From: Halomonas chromatireducens
Lineage (GTDB): Bacteria; Pseudomonadota; Gammaproteobacteria; Pseudomonadales; Halomonadaceae
Direction of reading: 5' to 3'
NCBI RefSeq assembly: GCF_001545155.1
Contig: NZ_CP014226.1
Location: 2,586,333 to 2,650,332, forward strand
Length of the DNA: 64,000 bases
Positions 57,425 to 64,000 of the stretch are shown here, piece by piece. The notes beneath the pieces were generated by a model that was given only the letters and a program-made list of their open reading frames with translations, ran no database searches and was not told the DNA's origin. Made by a program: the position numbers and the translations under genes. Every line of letters starts with the position of its first letter. Position 1 is the first letter of the stretch.

Positions 57425-58944
57425 GCCGATCGGCACATAACCACCAATTCTCTGGGAACAACCTGCCCCCGTTACGCTCCTGGCAAGCCACCTGCCTTCA
57501 GCAGGCATTGAAGAGCTTGTCGGATAACCGGCCTCACTTTCTCTGTCAGGCTACGCCGGGTGCCGGCAAGATGCTGATGGCAGCGGTGCTGGCTGATGAG
57601 CTGCTTGGCCAGGGTGATATTGAATATGTCATCTATCTCGGTCCGACCCGAGCAGTGGTCGAACGCGCTGTCCAGGCCCTAAGCCAGGTAACCGGTCAGC
57701 CCATGCATGGCCAGTTAGGCGCCATAGGTGCCGGCCTGACCTATCATGCCCTTCAGCATCGCCTGGAAGAGCTCAAGCGCCTGTGCACTCGGGCGCAAGT
57801 TTTGTTGATATGGGACGAAAGCCACCACGCCGCTGGCCTGGAGGGACAATCAGCAGGGGCCAACCAGTGGGGCATGGCGCTACTTGCCCTGGAGAGACAT
57901 GTTCGCTTTACGCTGGCCCTGTCGGGAACGCCTTGGCGCACCGATGGCAGTTGCCTACCGCTGCTCCGTTATTTGGAAGTCAGCTCGCCTAATGAAAGCA
58001 AGGAGGAGGATGAGTCCCGCGACTCAAAAACTCGTCAACTTCAACCGGATTATGTCTACACGCTTCAAGAAGGGATCCGGGATGGGATCTGCCGCTACCC
58101 TCGGCTGCAACTGGTGGACAACCGATCCATCGAAATGACGCGCTTCCATCCGCGCACCGGCCGACGGGAAACCCGCCATTACCCCAGCATCCCTCATCTT
58201 CTGAAGCATCCTGCCATCGATTACCGCAGCCTTGTGCGGCTCGATGCCCCGCTCCAACGCGTGCTGCATCGGGGATGCGAACAGCTCGACGCACTGCGTC
58301 AGCGGAATCCTTGCGCTGCAGGGCTCGTCGTGGCATCGGACATCGAGCATGCCGAAGAAGTAGCACAGCGCCTGGAAGAACGGGGAGCATCGGTGTGTCT
58401 GGTCACCAGCAAGGCACCCAGGGCTCACGCACACCTGGAGAGGTTTCGGGAAGACAGCACAGAGTGGATCGTCTCGGTGGGTATGGTCAGCGAAGGCGTC
58501 GATATCCCGCGCCTTCAGGTATGTTGTTACCTGAGCCATATCCGAACCGAACAGTATTTTAGACAGGTACTGGGTCGCATCATCCGCCGGATCGGGAACG
58601 ATGACGCCGAGTGCTACTTCTACGCCCTGAACGAGAAATGTCTTCGTCACTTTGCCCGACGGTTGAGCGATGACCTGCCTGATGACCTGGCCACCGTTTC
58701 CCTTGCGGCCCCAGCCGCACCGCCTCGAGGCAATAGCAGCGCCGAATATTCCACTGGAGAGGAAACAGGTAACCCCTCTGGTTTTGGAGTAAGTGAATCG
58801 AGCTCGGCACCCTCCGCTGCTGGCCAAGCACAAGATGAGCCGATACATGTGGCAATGGCAGCGGGCAGCCATGAAGCGGCTGCCCATGATGTGGCGTTCT
58901 CTCAGGCGTTTTATGAGCGTCTTGTGGCCTTACGCTTATTCTAG
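57421..58944 (+). CDS. Small SF2 DEAD/DEAH-type helicase
   Basis: 507 aa. Walker A ATPGAGKM (about 44), motif II IWDESHHAAG, motif III SGTPWRTDG, motif V GMVSEGVDIP and motif VI QVLGRIIRR: a complete superfamily 2 helicase core of the ResIII class, with a 70-residue disordered tail. No fused nuclease domain is visible. ATG at 57421 overlaps the previous stop. It is the effector-like end of the C4-controlled operon, possibly a mobile-element replication or defence helicase. It is 4.9 kb from zorA, oppositely oriented, and too short for ZorD. Confidence 0.82.
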   Translation: MSRSAHNHQFSGNNLPPLRSWQATCLQQALKSLSDNRPHFLCQATPGAGKMLMAAVLADELLGQGDIEYVIYLGPTRAVVERAVQALSQVTGQPMHGQLGAIGAGLTYHALQHRLEELKRLCTRAQVLLIWDESHHAAGLEGQSAGANQWGMALLALERHVRFTLALSGTPWRTDGSCLPLLRYLEVSSPNESKEEDESRDSKTRQLQPDYVYTLQEGIRDGICRYPRLQLVDNRSIEMTRFHPRTGRRETRHYPSIPHLLKHPAIDYRSLVRLDAPLQRVLHRGCEQLDALRQRNPCAAGLVVASDIEHAEEVAQRLEERGASVCLVTSKAPRAHAHLERFREDSTEWIVSVGMVSEGVDIPRLQVCCYLSHIRTEQYFRQVLGRIIRRIGNDDAECYFYALNEKCLRHFARRLSDDLPDDLATVSLAAPAAPPRGNSSAEYSTGEETGNPSGFGVSESSSAPSAAGQAQDEPIHVAMAAGSHEAAAHDVAFSQAFYERLVALRLF

Positions 58945-59089
58945 TCGCCGATGCTCGGGGAACGAGAAATAGACCTAGGTCCCCAGCGACGCGTGTGGTG
59001 GCACAGCAGGGGAATGGGCAGGACCCTGTCGTTATCGTCAGCCAAGAAGGCTTTCGGGGTCAAATCAGCAGTTGCATAAAAAGCCGCCT

Positions 59090-59463
59090 TCACTTCGCAA
59101 ACGGACCTGGCACCAGCAATATAATGTTACGCGTCACTTGCAAAAATGAGTGCCGGTCGCCTGGGTTTTCCGCCGCGTAGGGGGGGGGTACTGGCCCCAT
59201 CCCTCTGGCAGACTGCTGGCCTCTATCCTTTCGATGTCGTCGGTTTCCAATTCGAACACACCGAGCATATAGTCCCTCGGGACCACACGAGGGCTGGGGA
59301 TATAGCTGCCCATCTCTAACGGCGCGAGCGGGGCGCTTGTGGCGTAATACATAACAGGATGACCGGGATCGTTACAGCGAGCGCCATCGTGATAACTCCC
59401 ACCATGACCGTTGAGGTTGCCAATAAATCGCACCGGCACGATGCGAAGCAGTGTGAGTGTCAT
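59090..59463 (-). pseudogene. RES-domain toxin, frameshifted in a C9 tract
   Basis: Starts at ATG 59463 with LRIVPVRFIGN and has the RES motifs: Tyr in SYHDGARCNDPG, then PVMYYATSAPLAPLEMGSY and YMLGVFELE. RES toxins degrade NAD+. After GWGQYPPP the frame enters nine C (59180-59188 as G on the plus strand) and ends at 59134. One extra C would restore YAAENPGDRHSFLQV and IILLVPGPF to a stop at 59090. Even so it is shorter than most RES toxins (about 150 aa). It could be a true loss of function, phase variation or a sequencing error. Confidence 0.7.
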
Positions 59464-59476
59464 ACGAGGAATCGTA

Positions 59477-59992
59477 TCAGCTGAACTCGCCGTAGCTGAT
59501 CTTACGCAGGATCTGACGCACGATTCCCCTACCTGCAAAGGTGTCGAAGAGGTCGACAGGGCGCGAACCGGACAGAGCCGGCACCTCTACATGCAACCAT
59601 TCCAATGCAACTTCTCGATCGCCAAACACTTCCTCTGCTTCGATATAGAGCTTGAGGGTGTCGAGCAGATTTTCACTCTGCGAGCGGCCAAGCGACTTGC
59701 GCGTGTAATAGCGGTGGAGGTCGCTCGAATTGGTTTCCATGAGACGGGCGAAGATCTCCCTATCGTCAGCTAGCGCCTGCACTACCTGGCGTAACACTTG
59801 CCCTGAGATACCCTCCCTGACCGCCTGAATGTAGACTGCTGGGTCGCTATATAACTCACGCGGGAGATCGATCTTATTCATAATGCCCTTGCGGGACGCG
59901 CCATTTCGCTCCAGGAGTTCCATTGCTATCTCCCACCCTGCCCATGGTGGGCTCAATTGATATGTGCCACCTTGCTTTAAAAAATACGTCAT
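59477..59992 (-). CDS. Xre/MbcA/ParS-type antitoxin of a RES toxin
   Basis: 171 aa. The N-terminal half is helical (YIQAVREGISGQVLRQVVQA) and the C-terminal half holds the DUF2384 toxin-binding region (LKLYIEAEEVFGDREVALEW, then PALSGSRPVDLFDTFAGRG with the closing VRQIL). It lies 13 nt upstream of the RES gene on the same strand, the standard order. It should neutralise the toxin and repress the operon. Several in-frame Met codons exist (24, 39); the first is used because antitoxins of the family are about 150 aa. Confidence 0.8.
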   Translation of the reverse strand: MTYFLKQGGTYQLSPPWAGWEIAMELLERNGASRKGIMNKIDLPRELYSDPAVYIQAVREGISGQVLRQVVQALADDREIFARLMETNSSDLHRYYTRKSLGRSQSENLLDTLKLYIEAEEVFGDREVALEWLHVEVPALSGSRPVDLFDTFAGRGIVRQILRKISYGEFS

Positions 59993-60551
59993 CTGACGCT
60001 TTTATCACGCCATAAGGGTGCTTTTACAGCGTTTTTGTTGGCTTATGGCCTGGTAACGTCGCCCTGCCCTGTCATAAACGAGATACTGGTATCGCTTGAT
60101 GCTTCGTGTGAGGCGGTACCAAGCTGTGCCACCCTCAAGTCCGCAAACCCTCAGTATCAACCGACTGTCCTGATCGATGGCGAGGAACTGATGATCTGGG
60201 GGGCATGCACTGAAGAGCGCCGGGTTTCGTAGACACCCCAGGCCTTATCCTGAAGGCACCCAAGAGTTCCCATGAGCCGTCAACGAGACACTGAAGAATT
60301 CAAGATCGACGCCGTCAAGAAGGTGACGGAGCGGGGCCATCCACGCCCGCTTCGTCGCTCACCTCTGCCAAGTCGCAGCCCGCCTTGAACGGGGTGAACC
60401 CTCCATCGCTGGAAGCATGCCAGCTCTCAGCAGGCCCAGATAGAACACGCACATACGCCTACCTCACCCGCTCTTTTCTTACCACCAAGCCACCCAAGGT
60501 AAATTTCCATTAGCGATTGCCTGTTGCCTGGAAGCGACGATGTCGAGAATT
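59993..60551. other. Gap with IS remnant, no intact gene
   Basis: Between the antitoxin start and the LexA box. A 65-codon plus-strand frame (60035-60232) has no ribosome site or recognisable motif. The only identifiable item is a truncated transposase start at 60272. The promoter of the toxin-antitoxin operon should lie at 59993-60100. Confidence 0.5.
60272..60388 (+). mobile_element. IS3-family OrfA remnant
   Basis: Opens MSRQRDTEEFKIDAVKKVTE plus RGHP, the usual first 24 residues of an IS3-type transposase OrfA, then changes to unrelated sequence and stops at 60388. The helix-turn-helix that normally follows is missing, and no OrfB is present. A short piece left from an insertion or deletion event. 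Confidence 0.6.
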
Positions 60552-60567
60552 CTGTATAGAATTACAG
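60552..60567 (+). promoter_or_regulatory. LexA (SOS) box of umuDC
   Basis: CTGTATAGAATTACAG: perfect CTGT-N8-ACAG, 19 bp before the umuD start. It overlaps a -10-like TATAGA, so LexA binding would block the promoter until DNA damage. Confidence 0.9.
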
Positions 60568-60586
60568 GTTAACAAAGGGACTCACC

Positions 60587-61027
60587 ATGACATTGGCAAA
60601 GCTCATTCCGGCTCATCCCGAGCCTCCAATACTCGCGCTGCCCTACCCACTGGCCCTGGGCCGCGCCGGGCTTTCCGGCTTTCCAAGCCCCGCTCAGGAC
60701 TACGAAGGCCGCACCCTCGACCTCAACGAGCGCCTGGTCAAGCGCCCCTCGGCGACGTTCTTCATGAGCGTCACCGGCGACAGCATGACACGCCTGGGTA
60801 TCCACGAAGGCGACCTGCTGCTGGTCGATCGCTCCATCGATCCTCGCCCCCGGCATATCATTGTCGCCATGGTCGACGGCGAGATAACGGTGAAACGCTA
60901 TGAGCTGCGCGGCGACGTGCCCTATCTCTGCTCGGGCAACCCCCGCTATGCTCCGATCCCCCTCGAGGACCTCGATTGCCAGGTATGGGGCGTGGTGCGC
61001 GCGGTCATCCACGAGTACCCGGTATGA
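60587..61027 (+). CDS. umuD: SOS mutagenesis protein UmuD
   Basis: 146 aa (E. coli 139). RecA-stimulated self-cleavage site is Ala27-Gly28 in LGRAGLSG; catalytic Ser lies in VTGDSMTRLGIHEGD and Lys in DGEITVKRY, in the LexA/S24 fold. The cleaved form joins UmuC as DNA polymerase V. AAAGGGA lies 7 nt before the ATG, a LexA box just before that, and the stop overlaps umuC (ATGA). Confidence 0.94.
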   Translation: MTLAKLIPAHPEPPILALPYPLALGRAGLSGFPSPAQDYEGRTLDLNERLVKRPSATFFMSVTGDSMTRLGIHEGDLLLVDRSIDPRPRHIIVAMVDGEITVKRYELRGDVPYLCSGNPRYAPIPLEDLDCQVWGVVRAVIHEYPV

Positions 61028-62406
61028 GCATGATCGGCCTGGTCGACTGCAACAGCTTCTACGTCAGCTGCGAGCGCGTGTTCCAGCCGCGGCTGCGCGG
61101 CCTGCCAGTAGGCGTAATGTCGAACAACGACGGCTGTGTCATTGCGCTCTCGAACGAGCTCAAGGCGATTGGTATCACCATGGGCACACCGGCATTCGAG
61201 ATCCAGCATATGGTCCGCCAGGGCCGCATCCATCTCCTCTCGAGCAACTACGAACTCTACGGTGACATGAGCCAGCGCGTGCAGTCGGTGCTCGAAGAGT
61301 TCTCACCCGGCGTCGAGCCCTACAGCATCGATGAGATGTTCGTCTGCTTCGGCGGCTTCTCGCGTGAGCAGCTGCTCGAACATGCCCGCCAGCTCCATGA
61401 TCGTGTGCGACAGTACACCGGCATACCCGTCTGCGTCGGCGTCGCGCCTACCCGCACCCTGGCCAAGCTGGCCAATCGAGCAGCGAAGAAAATTCCGGCC
61501 TACCGCGGCGTGTGCATCCTGCACCCTGAAAGCCGGGAAACCCAGGTGTTGCTGAAGAAGATCGAGCTAGGTGACGTTTGGGGCGTGGGGCGGCGGCTTG
61601 TCGAGCACCTGGCCATCATCGGAATCAAGAGCGCATGGGACCTTTCCCAGGCCGACCCCAAGCGGATCAGGCGACAGTTCAGCGTCACCCTTGAACGCAC
61701 CGCCTTGGAGCTGCGCGGCATCCCCTGCATCGAGATGAACGACTTCGACGAAGCCCGACAGCGCATCATGACCAGCCGAAGCTTCGGTAAATTGACCAAT
61801 GATATCGGCGAGATCCGCGAAGCGATTCGACAGCATGGCCAGCGCGGTGCTGAGAAACTGCGCCGCCAGAAGGGGCTTGCCAAGGCAGTGCTGGTGTTCC
61901 TCAAGACGAATCCGTTTCGCCAGGACCTGCCACAATACTCGCCAAGCCTGGTGCTTGAACTCCCCCGCCCCACTGACGATAGCCGAGAGATCCTGCAAGC
62001 CGCCGGCCATGCCCTGGAGCGAATCTACCGCAAGGGTTACCTCTACCAAAAAGGCGGCGTGATGCTGCTCGACCTGATCAACGCCGACCGGCAGCAGCTC
62101 TCGCTTCTCGATACGCCCCAGAGCGACGCCGAGCGGCAACGTAGCGCGAAGCTGATGGACGTGATGGACGAGCTGAACGCCAGGATGGGTCGAGGCACAG
62201 TGAAATTGGGTACCCCGAGCCCCGGGGCGGCATGGCATTTGCGGTGCGCCACCTCACGCAGCGATACTCAACCCGCTGGGACGAGCTATTGCAGGCTCTT
62301 GCGAAGTGAAAGCGCCCCGGCCGTAGCCGGGGCTCAGTTGCGACGAGACGCGATATTCTGGCGAACCCGTAGGAACGCAAACTCCCGGGCATCTCACGCT
62401 TCATGA
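61024..62406 (+). CDS. umuC: DNA polymerase V catalytic subunit UmuC, frameshifted near the 3' end
   Basis: Y-family polymerase. Catalytic motifs are intact: GLVDCNSFYVSCERVFQP, the YSIDEMF block (about 100) and the DVWGVGRR hairpin; a beta-clamp motif QQLSLLD lies near 356. The last normal segment is GTVKLGTPSPGAAWHLR. After that the usual ending, LTQRYSTRWDELLQALAK, is found in another frame with stop at 62307-62309, so one base appears lost near 62246-62255. As read, the protein has a foreign tail to 460 aa (E. coli 422). The polymerase core should fold; the effect on activity is unknown, and a sequencing error is possible. Confidence 0.88.
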   Translation: MSMIGLVDCNSFYVSCERVFQPRLRGLPVGVMSNNDGCVIALSNELKAIGITMGTPAFEIQHMVRQGRIHLLSSNYELYGDMSQRVQSVLEEFSPGVEPYSIDEMFVCFGGFSREQLLEHARQLHDRVRQYTGIPVCVGVAPTRTLAKLANRAAKKIPAYRGVCILHPESRETQVLLKKIELGDVWGVGRRLVEHLAIIGIKSAWDLSQADPKRIRRQFSVTLERTALELRGIPCIEMNDFDEARQRIMTSRSFGKLTNDIGEIREAIRQHGQRGAEKLRRQKGLAKAVLVFLKTNPFRQDLPQYSPSLVLELPRPTDDSREILQAAGHALERIYRKGYLYQKGGVMLLDLINADRQQLSLLDTPQSDAERQRSAKLMDVMDELNARMGRGTVKLGTPSPGAAWHLRCATSRSDTQPAGTSYCRLLRSESAPAVAGAQLRRDAIFWRTRRNANSRASHAS

Positions 62407-62474
62407 TACCAAGTCAGGCGAGAACCAAAACGGTAAAAAGCACGTTCCCATGGCAGAAAATTTCTAAAAAAGAA

Positions 62475-62499
62475 AAGCCCGGCCACAGGGGCCGAGCTT
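62475..62499 (+). terminator. Hairpin downstream of umuDC
   Basis: Ten-base arms AAGCCCGGCC / GGCCGAGCTT with one mismatch and a five-base loop. It is the only structure noticed in the otherwise empty stretch 62407-62707. No clear T-run after it on the plus strand; on the minus strand it is followed by TTTCTTTTTT, so it could also terminate the SRAP operon. Confidence 0.5.
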
Positions 62500-62707
62500 A
62501 CAATTGACGCTTCCCTATCCAACCAACCTCAGGCTTCCTGCCCAAGCCTCCTTGGTTCAGAGCGTTCCATCGCTCGGCCTTCCTTGAAGGGCTCTCCCTA
62601 GCCCGTTAGCTACAAGATAGTAGCTGTGAGCAAATACAGCTTTAACCCACGATAAGCCAGCGCGTAAGTATTTTGCGCCGCATTTGTAAGAGATCGCTTA
62701 CAAGCAG

Positions 62708-63364
62708 TCAGGCCGGATTGATCAGCCCCGCATCCTCGTCGTTGCCGGGTCGGTTCACGGCCCGGCTCACCGGCCAATGCTCGATCAACCCCGCATCCAG
62801 GTGACGCACCACTTGGCGGATCGTCTCCCGGTCCGTCAGGTCGGGGTCGAGCCACGGCTCGAGGCTGGCGTCGTCGAGGATCAGCGGCATGCGGTCATGC
62901 ACCTCGGCGGCGCTACCGCGAGCAGGCTCGGTCAAGATGACACATCCCAGGCTGCCATCCTCGCGCTCGGCATAGATACCGGCGAAGGCAATCGGCTCGC
63001 GGTCGGCGCGGGTGAGATAGTGCGGTTGCTTGCCGGTTTCGGTGGCCAGCCACTCGAACCAGCCATCCGCAGGGATAAGGCAGCGCTGTCGCGCGAAGGC
63101 CTGCTTGAAGTAGCCGCTGGTGGCAACCGTCTCGGCCCGGGCGTTGATCGGCTGTGCGGCCTTGCCCGTGGCCCATTTCGGTCGATAGCCCCACCACAGC
63201 TTGAGCTGCTCAGGCGGGACGTTATGGGCAACCTGCCGGAACCCAGTGATCCAGGTACCCGGCGGGATATTATAGCGAGCCGGTGGCCCTTCCTCGGCCA
63301 CCACAACGCCCAGCCGCCGAGCAAGCTTGGGGTAGGCGTTGTAGGAAGCGAAGCGGCCACACAT
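62708..63364 (-). CDS. SRAP-domain (YedK/HMCES-like) abasic-site protein
   Basis: 218 aa from ATG 63364, giving the invariant MCGRF start with catalytic Cys2 that forms a thiazolidine crosslink with abasic sites in single-stranded DNA. Other family residues: NARAETV, RCLIPADGWFEW and the His in EVHDRMPLIL. A longer reading upstream would bury Cys2 and is rejected. It protects replication forks at abasic sites, which fits its place beside umuDC, though the two are convergent. Confidence 0.92.
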   Translation of the reverse strand: MCGRFASYNAYPKLARRLGVVVAEEGPPARYNIPPGTWITGFRQVAHNVPPEQLKLWWGYRPKWATGKAAQPINARAETVATSGYFKQAFARQRCLIPADGWFEWLATETGKQPHYLTRADREPIAFAGIYAEREDGSLGCVILTEPARGSAAEVHDRMPLILDDASLEPWLDPDLTDRETIRQVVRHLDAGLIEHWPVSRAVNRPGNDEDAGLINPA

Positions 63365-63384
63365 ACTTTGTATCCAACGTAAGA

Positions 63385-63981
63385 CTAAGCCATCCGGTCT
63401 GGCCGGCGCCTGTCTCGCCAATCTAGCCAGTCTGTCTCGAACGCTACCGGACCCTGCTCACCATCGACAACCGGCATGGCCGAGCCGCGCAGATAGCGCA
63501 TGAAATCGTCTTGGGCCGCACCGGGCAGGTCTCGGATCCTGACGTAGCGCGTACCTGCAGGCGTGCGGTGAATGGGAATGTCATCCTGGACATGACTGTC
63601 AAGCTCATGCTCGGATGCTTCCCAGTCCTCTTCACCCACGGGCTCGAGAGGCTCATCATACTGATCAACAGTGCCCTTCAACCTTTCTAAAGGCTGCCCA
63701 CAGTTGATGGCGGTTTCATCGGTCATGCCGGCTAGCCCAGCCTCCCACTTGCCATCATCACTTTCATTGACCAGCACATCCAGCCGTGTCCCGAGGATTT
63801 CCTTCACGTATTTTGCGATAGTGTACTTTTCCTCCAGCGTCAGTACGACGCTTCCGTTTTTTCCCCTGATCTCGAAGCCAGAGACATCCAACTGCTTTGA
63901 GAGGGCGTACTCTGTATTCGCGATGGCGTCATCAAGCGGCATGCCGCCAAGCGCTGCCAATATGTTTTGATACCGATGCAT
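63385..63981 (-). CDS. Hypothetical protein upstream of the SRAP gene
   Basis: 198 aa, acidic, no family recognised. The N-terminal half has LALGG-like helix/strand (YQNILAALGGMPLDDAIANT) and VVLTLEEKYTIAKYVKEILG; the C-terminal half contains RTPAGTRYVRIRDLPGAAQD, suggesting a small globular domain. It ends 20 nt before the SRAP start, so the two are likely one transcript. The ATG at 63981 is near the window edge; the promoter and any LexA box would lie partly outside. Confidence 0.65.
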   Translation of the reverse strand: MHRYQNILAALGGMPLDDAIANTEYALSKQLDVSGFEIRGKNGSVVLTLEEKYTIAKYVKEILGTRLDVLVNESDDGKWEAGLAGMTDETAINCGQPLERLKGTVDQYDEPLEPVGEEDWEASEHELDSHVQDDIPIHRTPAGTRYVRIRDLPGAAQDDFMRYLRGSAMPVVDGEQGPVAFETDWLDWRDRRRPDRMA

Positions 63982-64000
63982 TGCCCTTTCCTCTGAGAAA

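Noticed and set aside
57421..58944. Helicase as the missing ZorD
   Set aside because: It is half the usual ZorD length, on the opposite strand, 5 kb away, and coupled to a different operon.
60035..60232. 65-codon plus-strand frame
   Set aside because: Starts with TTG without a ribosome site; translation lacks any recognisable domain.

Overview
The window reads as a chromosomal segment of a high-GC gammaproteobacterium, most probably a halophile of the Halomonas group. This rests on the order smc-zipA-ligA, a BCCT osmolyte carrier next to a UspA protein, very acidic small exported proteins, and the protein sequences in general. The species is an inference; no rRNA or tRNA gene is present to test it.

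Layout. 1-6 kb: phosphate transporter with its DUF47 partner, a CYTH triphosphatase overlapping a K+ channel, yciO, the PHP phosphoesterase rnm and yciI. 6.1 kb: four regularly spaced DnaA boxes. 6.2-11 kb: mnmC meeting tail to tail with a haem-type GGDEF/EAL sensor. 11-20 kb: yheU, ligA, zipA, smc and a shortened CcmI-like gene. 20-29 kb: Popeye-like membrane protein, MsbA-type exporter, AEC carrier, gamma carbonic anhydrase, PQQ-type sugar dehydrogenase and a sigma-54 two-component pair. 29-39 kb: two acidic exported proteins, a complete polyamine-type ABC importer, a DadA-like oxidase, UspA and BCCT. 39-47 kb: GAF/GGDEF/EAL protein, DnaQ-like exonuclease with a DUF294 protein, DUF4168, EamA exporter, mtgA, fghA.

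From about 46.9 kb the sequence becomes an accessory island. The genes at 47-52.5 kb are visibly A/T-richer and form a Zorya-type anti-phage operon read right to left: zorA, zorB, an EH-signature (ZorC-like) gene with a winged-helix tail, and an unrecognised 313-residue protein where type I systems carry the ZorD helicase. A DUF262/HNH (GmrSD-like) gene and a 122-residue protein lie just upstream in the same direction, so this may be one six-gene unit. Behind them lie decayed pieces (an SNF2-helicase N-terminus, a WYL-regulator C-terminus), a 28-bp-period degenerate tandem array, and what looks like a phage P1/P4 C4-type antisense-RNA immunity region controlling three ATGA-overlapped genes ending in a small SF2 helicase. 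The end of the window has a RES/Xre toxin-antitoxin pair with a frameshifted toxin, an IS3 remnant, a LexA-boxed umuDC with a frameshift near the umuC 3' end, an SRAP gene and an unknown gene.

The best candidates for something new are the ZorAB-EH-X operon with its DUF262 neighbours and the C4-like RNA locus.
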